Source of the DNA: an uncultured Shewanella sp.
GTDB taxonomy: Bacteria; Pseudomonadota; Gammaproteobacteria; Enterobacterales; Shewanellaceae
NCBI RefSeq assembly: GCF_947491715.1
Contig: NZ_CANLKR010000007.1
Location: 80,704 to 144,703 of the forward strand
Direction of reading: 5' to 3'
DNA: 64,000 bases
Shown here piece after piece: positions 17,521-26,766 of this stretch. Each line of letters starts with the position of its first letter. Position 1 is the stretch's first letter. The translations under genes were made by a program, and so were the position numbers. The notes beneath the pieces are model-generated. The model saw nothing but the letters and a program-made list of their open reading frames with translations, did not search any database and was not told the DNA's origin.

Positions 17521-19722
17521 ATGACACAAAAGTTAAGCCCGCATTGGCATATATTATTTATTTTATCATTGCTTGTTTCTTTCATGTTTTTATCTTTGAC
17601 CGAAGCACGAGCAGAAGAAGTACATTACCATTTAACGATCGCAAAAGGGCCTGTCAATGTGACAGGAAAAAACATTAATGCAATCACTATCAACGGTCAA
17701 ATGCCTGGTCCAACGTTAACATTTACCGAAGGTGATATCGCTGTCATGAAAGTCACCAATACTTTACCCGTCCCTGCCACCATTCATTGGCACGGCTTAC
17801 TGGTTCCAAATGCTGTTGATGGGGTTCCCTACGTCACCACCTTACCTGTATTACCCGGAAAAACTGAAATCTATCGCTTTCCTCTTATTCAGACAGGAAC
17901 TTATTGGTATCATTCCCATTTTGGTTTACAAGAACAATACGGCCTCAAAGGTACTATCGTTATCCACCCCAAAGAATTAAAAGCAAATGCGCCAAGAGAT
18001 GTTGTATTAAGCATAGGCGATTGGAATGATGAAATCCCCAGCCATAATCTGCGAAGCTTAAAACGAAATAGTCCTTATTTTGCGTTGAAAAAAAACCAAG
18101 TCCAGACAATAACGGGTGCAATCAAAAGTAACAGCTTCGGTAATTTAATTAAAAGAAATTTCTATAACGTCCTCGATGCAGATCTATCTGATGTCGGTTA
18201 TGACACCTTTATGACCAATGGTAGCCCCCATTGGCAAGTCACAGGTAACCCCGGAGAACTCATACGTTTAAGAGTCACCAACACCAGTACATCATCTTAC
18301 TTTTATTTAAACTATGCAGGAGGTCCACTGAAAGTTATTGCTGCTGATGGCCTCGATATTACGCCAACAAACCTTGAACGATTATTAATTGCGACAGCAG
18401 AAAGCTATGACTTTTTGGTCAAAGTACCGCAAAACGGGCAATATGAATTTCGAGCAACGTCTTTCGATGGTACGGGTTATACTTCCACTTGGATAGGCGA
18501 TTTACATAGCCAACAACATCCTGCCACCGATATTCCACAGCCTGATATTTATCAGCTTAGTGTTGATATGACCAATGCAATGATCGCAATGAAAAGCATG
18601 CCCAAAGAGGACAGCGCAGCAGAAAAAATGCCTAAAATGGGCTCTCCTTCTGCAACAGATACAGGTATGCCGGCAAGCAAAATGCCCTCGATGAAAACAG
18701 AGGTACCAAAGAAAAACATGGAAAGCATGAATGGCATGATAAAAAATGAATTTACAGGAGGCACAATCGATAAACGGCCTGGTGCGCCTTATGGGAAGTT
18801 GCGCTCACCCAATAAAACAACACTGAACAAAAACCGTCCTTGGAGAGAAATAACACTGAATTTAACCGGTGATATGGATCGCTACCTGTGGACATTCAAC
18901 GGTAAAACCTTAGCAGAAGATGCCCTCATAGCGATCAAAAAAGGTGAAAATGTTCGCTTTATCATGACCAATAAAACCATGATGCGCCATCCATTGCATC
19001 TTCACGGACATTTTTTCCGCGTCGTCACTGAGCAAGGCGAATATTCCACTCTCAAACATACTGTTGATGTGGCTCCCATGCAAACTACGGTTATTGAGTT
19101 TGCCGCCAATGAGGAAAAAGACTGGTTTTTCCACTGCCATAATCTCTACCACATGGTGTCAGGTATGGAACGTATCGTACATTATGAAGGGACTGAAGTG
19201 GCTCCAGAAGTGATGGCACAGCGAGAAAAGGCCTATGAAGACCCTTGGTATACATGGACAGATGCAGGCTTTTTTAGCCAAATGACCGAAGGGGTCCTAA
19301 TGACGAGCAATTCACGCAATAATGTGGCCCTTAATTGGCAATACAATTGGAATGATCAATATGATGTCAGCTTAGGTTACTATCGTTATTTTAATCGCTT
19401 CTTTTCTTTGTATGCTGGATTTAATACCGATACAGACATGGATCCTCATCGAAATAGAGGAGTGCTCGGTTTTTATTATTTACTGCCTTTTGACATTGAT
19501 AGCTTAAATTGGGTCGATCATAGGGGCAATCTACGCACTCAGCTCAGCAAACCTTTCCAAATTACAGACCGACTTAGCTTAACTACCGAGTTTGAATATG
19601 ATTCCTATGCATATACTAGTTGGGGAGTCGGGTTAAACTATTGGTTGACTCGTCGAGTCAGTTTTACGGTTAATTATGACTCTGATTATTACGGTGGCGC
19701 GGGTATTTCTGTTCGGTTTTAA
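17521..19722 (+). CDS. CopA-type multicopper oxidase with C-terminal beta-barrel-like extension
   Basis: A 733-residue exported protein with a signal peptide ending near ARAEE (residue 31). Cupredoxin domains carry the copper ligands HWHG (89-92), HSH (131-133), HPLHLHGH (about 489) and HCHNLYHMVSGM (about 538). A Met-rich segment (about 350-415, MPKM, KMPSM, ESMNGM) is typical of copper-resistance CopA/PcoA. Beyond the normal CopA end come about 160 residues of alternating aromatic/polar strands ending GAGISVRF, with the terminal Phe of outer-membrane barrels, similar in style to CopB. It probably oxidises or sequesters Cu(I) in the periplasm, anchored at or near the outer membrane. AAGGA precedes ATG 17521. 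No copper regulator gene is adjacent. Confidence 0.9.
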   Translation: MTQKLSPHWHILFILSLLVSFMFLSLTEARAEEVHYHLTIAKGPVNVTGKNINAITINGQMPGPTLTFTEGDIAVMKVTNTLPVPATIHWHGLLVPNAVDGVPYVTTLPVLPGKTEIYRFPLIQTGTYWYHSHFGLQEQYGLKGTIVIHPKELKANAPRDVVLSIGDWNDEIPSHNLRSLKRNSPYFALKKNQVQTITGAIKSNSFGNLIKRNFYNVLDADLSDVGYDTFMTNGSPHWQVTGNPGELIRLRVTNTSTSSYFYLNYAGGPLKVIAADGLDITPTNLERLLIATAESYDFLVKVPQNGQYEFRATSFDGTGYTSTWIGDLHSQQHPATDIPQPDIYQLSVDMTNAMIAMKSMPKEDSAAEKMPKMGSPSATDTGMPASKMPSMKTEVPKKNMESMNGMIKNEFTGGTIDKRPGAPYGKLRSPNKTTLNKNRPWREITLNLTGDMDRYLWTFNGKTLAEDALIAIKKGENVRFIMTNKTMMRHPLHLHGHFFRVVTEQGEYSTLKHTVDVAPMQTTVIEFAANEEKDWFFHCHNLYHMVSGMERIVHYEGTEVAPEVMAQREKAYEDPWYTWTDAGFFSQMTEGVLMTSNSRNNVALNWQYNWNDQYDVSLGYYRYFNRFFSLYAGFNTDTDMDPHRNRGVLGFYYLLPFDIDSLNWVDHRGNLRTQLSKPFQITDRLSLTTEFEYDSYAYTSWGVGLNYWLTRRVSFTVNYDSDYYGGAGISVRF

Positions 19723-19734
19723 GCGCTTTTCTTG

Positions 19735-19768
19735 TTCGGTATAAACGCATTATCACGGTTATACCGAA
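19735..19768. terminator. Bidirectional terminator hairpin
   Basis: TTCGGTATAA and TTATACCGAA form a perfect 10-bp stem with a 14-nt loop between the converging multicopper oxidase and PAAR-like genes. T tracts are weak. Confidence 0.5.
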
Positions 19769-19778
19769 TCACATTCTC

Positions 19779-20183
19779 TTAGGTTAATACCATCACTTTA
19801 TATTGTGAAGGCACAAGTGTTACACCGACACAGTTAGGAGACGTGCCATTTTGTGCGGTCGTACTCGTTAATCTCTGCACAGGCATGCCTCCAACCATAA
19901 CAGCTGTGCTTCCCAACGTAAAACTCGTCGGCCCCATCATCTGACCTGATGCCACGCCGCCCAATGCCCCAGTGCTGTCTCCAGTACTTAAGGTAATACT
20001 GGATGTTTGCGTTATTGAAGGGCCACCATCAATTAACACTGTGGTGACCGCTGTTGATGGATCGCACATGGTCCCTTCTGATACATTAGGATACGGAATC
20101 GCCGAGGTCACTGTCCCCACTAAGGTATAACAAGTATCAGGGTAAGCATAATTCGTCCCACCAAGTGTTGTATTCGCGTACAT
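19779..20183 (-). CDS. PAAR-like (DUF4150) domain protein
   Basis: A 134-residue protein spanning a complete DUF4150/PAAR-like domain: YANTTLGGTNYAYPDTCYT, IPYPNVSEGTMCDPST, VLIDGGPSITQTSS, STGDSTGALGGVASGQMMGP, then NGTSPNCVGVTLVPSQ. These proteins form the spike tip of type VI secretion or related contractile systems and connect VgrG to a toxin. ATG 20183 follows GAGGTGG; the longer frame to 20222 is rejected. No VgrG, toxin, immunity or other secretion gene lies nearby, so it is an orphan spike protein. There is no C-terminal toxin extension. Its cargo must be non-covalent and encoded elsewhere, if it works in secretion. Confidence 0.85.
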   Translation of the reverse strand: MYANTTLGGTNYAYPDTCYTLVGTVTSAIPYPNVSEGTMCDPSTAVTTVLIDGGPSITQTSSITLSTGDSTGALGGVASGQMMGPTSFTLGSTAVMVGGMPVQRLTSTTAQNGTSPNCVGVTLVPSQYKVMVLT

Positions 20184-20357
20184 AACCACCTCACAGATTA
20201 ACAAGAAAAATCTCTGTAGCATTTCGCGAACATAGGCAAACTTGCTGCCAATATTGATTCATTCCAAAGCCACGAATGAACCTTATCACTCGTGAACTCA
20301 TCAGGATTTCAAGAAATGAAAAGAAGCGAAAATATAAGAGATGAAATGTCGCTTACC

Positions 20358-20810
20358 TCAAGCCCGCTCATCTTTTGGTGATCCCATTACCACATAAGTC
20401 GTTATTTCATTCACTTGCGGTAAGGTTCCTAAGGTTTCCGTATGAAACACCTTATAAGCCGCTAAATCTTGTGTTTCAACTCGCAATAAATATTCATATG
20501 AACCAGTAATATTATGACATTCCCTCACCTCAACGGATCGCGTAATCGCGACTTCAAACGCTTGTTGAGCCGCTTTACTATGGTCGCTTAACCCAACCGC
20601 AATATAAGCAATGCACCCAATACCTAAAGCCGATTGATCCAATACTGCTTTATAGCCCGTAATCACCCCTAAGCGCTCAAGTTCCTGTACGCGCCTCAAA
20701 CAAGCCGACGGTGACAACCCTACTCTATCTGCCAGTTCAGTATTGCTCACTCGTCCATCTGATTTAAGCTCTTGCAATATTCTTGTGTTAATACGATCAA
20801 AATTAGCCAT
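20358..20810 (-). CDS. Lrp/AsnC-family transcriptional regulator
   Basis: A 150-residue regulator with an N-terminal helix-turn-helix (DRINTRILQELKSDGRVSNT, then LADRVGLSPSACLRRV) and a C-terminal ligand-binding RAM domain (GCIAYIAVGL, ITGSYEYLLRVE). Members bind amino acids and control amino-acid metabolism or export. It is transcribed away from a LysE-type exporter gene 100 bp off, the usual arrangement for a local activator or repressor of export. ATG 20810 is taken; a GTG three codons upstream (20819) is possible. Confidence 0.92.
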   Translation of the reverse strand: MANFDRINTRILQELKSDGRVSNTELADRVGLSPSACLRRVQELERLGVITGYKAVLDQSALGIGCIAYIAVGLSDHSKAAQQAFEVAITRSVEVRECHNITGSYEYLLRVETQDLAAYKVFHTETLGTLPQVNEITTYVVMGSPKDERA

Positions 20811-20911
20811 AAGTTGCACAACTACCCATTAATAAGACCATAAAGCAAGATAACACCTCTAATTAAAAATTATAATTGCAATATCATTAAGAGCTGTAAA
20901 AAAGAGATCAT

Positions 20912-21505
20912 ATGGATTACCACCTTATCAGTGCACTCATTACTTTTGCCTTCGTTTCAACAATTACACCTGGGCCGAACAACATCATGCTAGCATCTTC
21001 AGGGGCTAACTTTGGCTTTCAACGCACGATCCCTCATATGCTAGGTATTGGGCTAGGTTTCAGTTTTATGGTGTTTTTAGTCGGCATAGGACTCATACAA
21101 ATTTTTGATTTGTATCCAGTGAGTTATTCAATATTAAAAACGGTTAGCATTGTTTATTTGATCTTTTTAGCCTATAAAATAGCCACAACATCATCTAGCA
21201 AGGAGACTCAGCACCAGAGTCAGCCGCTCTCATTTATGCAAGCTGCTAGCTTTCAATGGGTTAACCCTAAGGCCTGGACAATGGCACTCACGGCAATGAG
21301 TGCTTATACTCCTTCACATAGCATTCAAGCTATTTTTCTCTGCGCCATTATTTTTGCACTCGTGAATTTGCCTTCTGTGAGCTTTTGGACAATATTAGGA
21401 CAACAATCTCGCCAAATATTATCCAATCCCAAACGATTACGTGCTTTTAATATTCTCATGGCTGGGTTACTCATTATCTCTATTTATCCGTTACTTTTTG
21501 AATGA
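20912..21505 (+). CDS. LysE/RhtB-family amino-acid exporter
   Basis: A 197-residue inner-membrane protein with six hydrophobic segments. The LysE-family opening TPGPNNIMLASSGANFG and the central FQWVNPKAWTMAL motif are conserved. Such exporters expel amino acids (lysine, homoserine, threonine, leucine and others) by proton exchange; the substrate is not evident. Ribosome site AAGAGA stands before ATG 20912. The divergent Lrp-type regulator is the likely controller. Confidence 0.93.
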   Translation: MDYHLISALITFAFVSTITPGPNNIMLASSGANFGFQRTIPHMLGIGLGFSFMVFLVGIGLIQIFDLYPVSYSILKTVSIVYLIFLAYKIATTSSSKETQHQSQPLSFMQAASFQWVNPKAWTMALTAMSAYTPSHSIQAIFLCAIIFALVNLPSVSFWTILGQQSRQILSNPKRLRAFNILMAGLLIISIYPLLFE

Positions 21506-21619
21506 TACCTACAAAAATCAGTCTCCAGCAAAACTATTTGTCTTAAATAACAAAAGTGTCCATACTGGTTTAAGGATAAAAAACAAGCAAACAAAAATAG
21601 CAAACGGAGTTGAGTGCTG

Positions 21620-23263
21620 ATGAAAAGTCCTATAGAAATGCTCGAACACTGGGTCGCTACCCAAGGGGATCAAGTCTACTTAAAGCAACCCATAAACGGT
21701 CAATATAAAGAATTTACTTGGAAAGATGTTTATCGCCAAGTACAACAACTCGCTGGAGGATTACGTCACCTAGGCCTAATCCCTGGTGACAAAGTCGCCA
21801 TTTTATCAAAAAACTGTGCAGAATGGTTTATCACCGATCTCACACTAATGTATGCAGGCTATATTAGTGTTCCTATTTACCCCACTGCCAATGCAGATAC
21901 AATACGCTATACATTAGAACACAGTGACACTAAAGCCATTATTGTTGGTAAACTCGATAATTGGCCAGAGCAAGAAAAGGGGATCAGTGGGGATATGCTC
22001 AGACTGGCGATGCCTTATGAAACCATGCCAGCACAGTATCAATGGGATCAATTATTATCGTTAAGTCAACCTTTAACTGATATTCCACTTCCATCACTTG
22101 ATGCCATAATGAGTATCGTGTATACCTCTGGATCGACGGGCAAACCTAAAGGTGTTATCCACCATTTTTCTAGCTATTCATGGACAGCCGAAGCGGCAAT
22201 CAAAAAAGTCAAACTCAGTCCTGATGATAGGATCATGTCTTACCTTCCATTAGCTCATATTACCGAGCGAGTCGTTATTGAAGGTGGCTCAATTTACTCT
22301 GGTGTTAGCGTCGCCTTTGTTGAAAATCTGGATACCTTTGTTGACGATGTTAAAAGAGCGGCTCCAACCTTATTCTTTTCTGTGCCCCGATTATGGAGCC
22401 TATTCCAAAAAAATATCATCGATAAAATCGGCGCAAGTAAACTCAATTTACTCTTAAAAATCCCCCTGATCCGCACCCTAATCAAAAATAAAATTAAAGC
22501 AGGTTTAGGCTTCAGTCAATGTAAAATTTTTGCCTCAGGCTCAGCCCCAATCCCTCCTTCACTCATCACTTGGTATCACAATATTGACATTGATATCTGT
22601 GAAGGATGGGGAATGACCGAAAACAGCGTCTTCTCCTTGGTCCATATTCCCTTTAATCCCGCTAAAATTGGCAGTGTCGGTAAACCTGTTGAAGGTTGCG
22701 ATATTAAACAAAGTGAAATAGGAGAGCTTCTCGTTAAAAGCCCTGGACTCATGCAAGGCTATTATAAAAATGACGAATTAACCCAAGCTAGTTTTACCGA
22801 TGATGGTTACTATCTCACCGGAGACTTGTGCACCATAGATGATGAAGGCTACGTCTTTATTACGGGTCGAGTGAAAGATAACTTTAAAACGTCAAAAGGC
22901 AAATATGTCGCACCGGTCCCTATTGAAACCAAACTCGCTAAAGATCTTCATGTGGAACAAATTTGTGTCGTAGGCTCAGGCTTACCTCACCCTATAGCCT
23001 TAGTCCAACTGTCTGAAGGGGCTAATTTACAACACCGAGAAGAAGTGCGCACTTCGTTAAAAGAAACATTAGATAACGTCAACATTCATTTAGAATCTCA
23101 TGAGAAAGTCGATGCGATTATTATCACAGATGCAGTGTGGAGTGTGGAAAATGACATCTTAACACCCACACTCAAAATTAAACGCCATATATTGGAAGCC
23201 CGTTATATTGATCGCCTCGAAGATTTGCGAGGCGGTCAAATACGTTGGGAAAATGAGCTTTAA
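21620..23263 (+). CDS. AMP-dependent acyl-CoA synthetase
   Basis: A 547-residue ANL-superfamily ligase that activates a carboxylic acid, most likely a long-chain fatty acid, to its CoA thioester through an acyl-adenylate. Motifs: YTSGSTGKPKGVIHH (P-loop), GWGMTE, YYLTGDLC and the C-terminal hinge GRVKDNFKTSKGKYVAPVPIE. The N-terminal MLEHWVATQGDQVYLKQP resembles FadD15/long-chain ligases. ATG 21620 is 10 nt after GGAG; the GTG at 21614 is too close to it. Not part of the pigment cluster 4.6 kb downstream and not related to its adenylation enzyme in domain detail. Monocistronic, with a strong terminator following. Confidence 0.9.
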   Translation: MKSPIEMLEHWVATQGDQVYLKQPINGQYKEFTWKDVYRQVQQLAGGLRHLGLIPGDKVAILSKNCAEWFITDLTLMYAGYISVPIYPTANADTIRYTLEHSDTKAIIVGKLDNWPEQEKGISGDMLRLAMPYETMPAQYQWDQLLSLSQPLTDIPLPSLDAIMSIVYTSGSTGKPKGVIHHFSSYSWTAEAAIKKVKLSPDDRIMSYLPLAHITERVVIEGGSIYSGVSVAFVENLDTFVDDVKRAAPTLFFSVPRLWSLFQKNIIDKIGASKLNLLLKIPLIRTLIKNKIKAGLGFSQCKIFASGSAPIPPSLITWYHNIDIDICEGWGMTENSVFSLVHIPFNPAKIGSVGKPVEGCDIKQSEIGELLVKSPGLMQGYYKNDELTQASFTDDGYYLTGDLCTIDDEGYVFITGRVKDNFKTSKGKYVAPVPIETKLAKDLHVEQICVVGSGLPHPIALVQLSEGANLQHREEVRTSLKETLDNVNIHLESHEKVDAIIITDAVWSVENDILTPTLKIKRHILEARYIDRLEDLRGGQIRWENEL

Positions 23264-23290
23264 TATTACAATTAGTAATATTTAGCTAAC

Positions 23291-23324
23291 AATAAAAAAC
23301 ACGCGAGACAGCGTGTTTTTTATT
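23291..23324 (+). terminator. Intrinsic terminator
   Basis: Perfect 14-bp stem AATAAAAAACACGC / GCGTGTTTTTTATT with a 6-nt loop and built-in T run, 28 bp after the acyl-CoA synthetase stop. Works in both directions in principle. Confidence 0.9.
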
Positions 23325-23459
23325 TCATCTAATCATGATCTTAACTTAACTAGCATTCATGAGGAAGGTAAAATATCCAGCCAATATCATTAAACCCATT
23401 GCTATGTCCGTTTAAGCCTTTATTCTTGCTGTTCAATAATCACTTTAAATTCAATACCA

Positions 23460-24398
23460 ATGCTGATCACTCTTTCTCTACTTGCAGGCTTTCTTATTTT
23501 AACCTTAGGTGCTGAAGCACTCGTAAGAGGAGCCAGCGCAATAGCATTACGCTTAGGTGTCGCTCCTTTAATCATTGGTTTAACCATTGTCGCCTTTGGC
23601 ACCAGTGCCCCTGAATTAGCTGTGAGCTTAAAAGCTGCACTCGCAGGTAATAGTGGTTTAGCACTGGGGAATGTCATTGGCTCTAACATTGCCAATATTG
23701 GCCTTATCCTCGCCATCACCGCTCTTATAAAGCCTATTAGAGTGGAATCACAGATGGTCAAACGAGATATCCCTCTGATGATCATGGCTTCCATGCTATT
23801 TTGGTGGTTATTGCATGATGGAGAGCTCAGCCTATGGGATGGGACTTTATTAGCTTCACTCTTAAGTATTTACCTTGGATACAGCTATATCAGTTCTCGC
23901 AAAGAAAACGCATTGTGTGACAATAACGAACTTATCAATCAACGACCTCAACATGTTTTGTTATCCCTTTTTTTCGTTTGCATTGGTATCGCTATGTTGG
24001 TGGGGGGTGGCATTCTTTTTGTTGACGGTGCCATTACGTTAGCTAAGCAATTCGGCATAAGTGAAATTGTTATCGGTCTTACCATCGTCGCCATTGGCAC
24101 CAGTATGCCAGAATTAGTGACATCTGTTGTGGCCGCCAGAAGAGGCCATAGCGACATCGCCATTGGTAATGTTGTTGGTTCCAATATCTTTAATATTCTG
24201 GGTATTTTAGGGGTGACAGCCATCATTCATCCCATCAGTGCTGAAGGCATGAAAACCATTGATTTTAGCGTGATGTTAATGCTAGCAGTCATGACTTTAC
24301 CGTTTGCATGGACGGGATATCGTATTGGCCGGCGAGAAGGTATTTTACTATTAATCGGTTACTTATGTTATGTCAGCTATTTAGTCAGTCAGGTATAA
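23460..24398 (+). CDS. Calcium/sodium antiporter (CaCA family, YrbG-like)
   Basis: A 312-residue inner-membrane antiporter with about ten helices and the two inverted alpha-repeats of the CaCA family: [14 protein letters not shown] with [13 protein letters not shown] in the first half, [17 protein letters not shown] with [13 protein letters not shown] in the second. The glutamates in these repeats form the cation site. It probably exchanges Ca2+ for Na+ or H+. No clear ribosome site precedes ATG 23460, but the frame begins right at the conserved first helix, so the start is accepted. Single gene. Confidence 0.93.
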   Translation: MLITLSLLAGFLILTLGAEALVRGASAIALRLGVAPLIIGLTIVAFGTSAPELAVSLKAALAGNSGLALGNVIGSNIANIGLILAITALIKPIRVESQMVKRDIPLMIMASMLFWWLLHDGELSLWDGTLLASLLSIYLGYSYISSRKENALCDNNELINQRPQHVLLSLFFVCIGIAMLVGGGILFVDGAITLAKQFGISEIVIGLTIVAIGTSMPELVTSVVAARRGHSDIAIGNVVGSNIFNILGILGVTAIIHPISAEGMKTIDFSVMLMLAVMTLPFAWTGYRIGRREGILLLIGYLCYVSYLVSQV

Positions 24399-24404
24399 AT
24401 AAAC

Positions 24405-24429
24405 TTAAACCTATATTTTATAGGCTTAA
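24405..24429 (+). terminator. Small hairpin after the antiporter gene
   Basis: CCTATA-TTT-TATAGG flanked by complementary TTAA/TTAA, 7 bp after the stop. Short stem and poor T tract, so only a weak terminator candidate. Confidence 0.35.
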
Positions 24430-24488
24430 AACGATCTAAGATTGCCAACGACAATTTATCTGATAGTATATGTATAAATTTACAGTGG

Positions 24489-26579
24489 TTGGAAACGCAC
24501 AGTTTGCAAAAATTAGATCTTACCCCAATTACAGATCTGAAAGGCGTTGCCACAAAAATGGCACAACGTCTAGACAAACTCAATATTAAAACGGTACAAG
24601 ATCTGTTATTTCACCTCCCGCTGCGTTATGAAGATCGTACCCAAATTTACCCCATCGGGAGTTTATACCCTGGCACTTATGGCACAATCGAAGCCACTAT
24701 CATTTCAAGCCAAGTTATTCATGGTCGAAAACGCATGCTCACTTGCCTTGTTCAAGATGAAACCAGCCAATTATTACTGCGTTTTTTTAATTTTTCCGCC
24801 TCACAGCGCAGTAGTCTCACAGCAGGCATGACCCTACGGGCATACGGTGAAATTCGACGAGGAAAACATCAAGTCGAAATGGTTCACCCCGACTATAAGG
24901 TGCTGCTAGACGGTCAATCTCTGCCACAAAGTCAAGTCTTAACCCCTGTTTATCCGACCACTGAAGGACTCAAACAAAACAGCTTATTCAAACTCACGGA
25001 GCAAGCCCTTAACTTACTCAGTAAAGGGGCCTTACCGGAATTACTACCTGCACACCTTAGACCTAACAATTTAAGTTTAGAGCAAGCAATACACATTTTA
25101 CATCGACCCAATAATGATGTTTCAATCCATGAACTAGAGCAAGGCACCCATCCGGCGCAACAAAGACTGATACAAGAAGAATTGTTAGCCCATAATCTCA
25201 GTATGCTACGCCTACGACAAAGCGCCAATAAAGACAGCGCTGTTACAATGCCTCCAACCCAACAACTGACCCGTCCTTTTTTAGCTTCTTTGTCTTTTAG
25301 CCCAACGGGTGCACAGCAAAGGGTTGTTAATGACATAAAGCAAGATCTACTCAAAGCACACCCTATGATGCGTTTAGTGCAAGGAGATGTCGGTTCAGGT
25401 AAAACCTTAGTGGCCGCACTCGCCGCCTTGCAAGCCATTGAGAGCGGCTATCAAGTGGCAATGATGGCTCCCACAGAGTTACTCGCCGAGCAGCACGCTG
25501 CCAACTTTAGTGCTTGGTTTACGCCTCTTGGCCTAACAGTCGGTTGGTTAGCTGGAAAATTAAAAGGCAAAGCAAGAGCCCAATCTTTAGCGGATATTGC
25601 TTCAGGTGAAGCCAATATGATTATTGGCACCCATGCTATTTTTCAAGAACAAGTCACCTTTAATAAACTTGCACTTATTATTATTGATGAACAACATCGA
25701 TTTGGTGTTCATCAACGCTTGGGACTAAGAGAGAAAGGGATAAGCCAAGGCTTTCATCCTCATCAATTAATCATGACAGCCACCCCCATTCCTCGTACGC
25801 TCGCCATGACGGCTTATGCTGATTTAGATACCTCGATTATTGATGAATTACCCCCAGGCCGAACACCTGTGACCACAGTAGCCATTGCAGAGCAACGCCG
25901 AAACGAGGTCATTAATCGAGTGAAACAAGCTGCACTCCATGACAAACGGCAAGCGTACTGGGTGTGTACACTCATTGAAGAATCTGAAGTATTGGAATGT
26001 CAAGCTGCTGAAGATACTGCCGAAGAACTTAAACTGGCTTTACCGGATCTCAAAATTGGTCTGATCCATGGACGCATGAAATCGATTGAAAAACAACAAA
26101 TTATGGACGATTTTAAACAAGGTCACCTTAATTTATTAGTCGCCACAACCGTCATTGAAGTCGGTGTTGATGTGCCTAATGCCAGTTTGATGATCATTGA
26201 AAACCCAGAGCGATTAGGCCTTGCTCAGTTACATCAATTACGAGGCCGAGTCGGCCGTGGTGCTATCGCAAGCCACTGTGTATTGCTTTACAAGCCCCCA
26301 TTATCTCACACTGCAACCAAACGATTAGGTGTATTAAGGCGAAGTAATGACGGTTTTGTGATAGCACAGCAAGATCTCGAAATTAGAGGTCCAGGCGAAG
26401 TATTAGGCACAAAACAGACTGGCATTGCTGATATGAAAATCGCTGATCTCATGAGAGATCAGGCACTCATTCCACATATTCAAAAATTAGCCCAACATGT
26501 AATGGATCAATCACCCGATAATGTTGATAATATCATTACAAGGTGGCTTGGCGAAAGAGAACAATTTGTACAAGCCTGA
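24489..26579 (+). CDS. recG: ATP-dependent DNA helicase RecG
   Basis: A 696-residue branch-migrating helicase that remodels stalled forks and Holliday junctions. It has the N-terminal wedge/OB region (RYEDRTQIYPIGSLYPGTYG), Walker A GDVGSGKT (299-306), DEQH box with HRFGVHQRLGLREKG, TATPIPRTLAMT, and the C-terminal helicase motifs VATTVIEVGVDVPNAS and QLRGRVGRG. Length agrees with E. coli RecG (693). The start appears to be TTG 24489; the next in-frame ATG would remove conserved residues. Usually recG lies in the spoT-trmH group; here it stands alone on this strand. Confidence 0.97.
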   Translation: METHSLQKLDLTPITDLKGVATKMAQRLDKLNIKTVQDLLFHLPLRYEDRTQIYPIGSLYPGTYGTIEATIISSQVIHGRKRMLTCLVQDETSQLLLRFFNFSASQRSSLTAGMTLRAYGEIRRGKHQVEMVHPDYKVLLDGQSLPQSQVLTPVYPTTEGLKQNSLFKLTEQALNLLSKGALPELLPAHLRPNNLSLEQAIHILHRPNNDVSIHELEQGTHPAQQRLIQEELLAHNLSMLRLRQSANKDSAVTMPPTQQLTRPFLASLSFSPTGAQQRVVNDIKQDLLKAHPMMRLVQGDVGSGKTLVAALAALQAIESGYQVAMMAPTELLAEQHAANFSAWFTPLGLTVGWLAGKLKGKARAQSLADIASGEANMIIGTHAIFQEQVTFNKLALIIIDEQHRFGVHQRLGLREKGISQGFHPHQLIMTATPIPRTLAMTAYADLDTSIIDELPPGRTPVTTVAIAEQRRNEVINRVKQAALHDKRQAYWVCTLIEESEVLECQAAEDTAEELKLALPDLKIGLIHGRMKSIEKQQIMDDFKQGHLNLLVATTVIEVGVDVPNASLMIIENPERLGLAQLHQLRGRVGRGAIASHCVLLYKPPLSHTATKRLGVLRRSNDGFVIAQQDLEIRGPGEVLGTKQTGIADMKIADLMRDQALIPHIQKLAQHVMDQSPDNVDNIITRWLGEREQFVQA

Positions 26580-26766
26580 TTAAGGGTTAACCAACTAAGA
26601 TCTACACTGTAAAATCGTTTAACCGGATTCATTTGCTAAGTGGACTTGAAATGATAAAAGTTCAAAAATTAAACATCTTTAATTAAGATGACTTTAGCAA
26701 GGATTACCTGTTAATTTGACCATGAACGTATCGGAAAATATTCACCCGAGTAGCAGAGGAATGTAA

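Noticed and set aside
26674..26690. CATCTT/AAGATG hairpin after recG
   Set aside because: The 6-bp AT-rich stem without T tract lies about 95 bp past the stop and is too weak to call.
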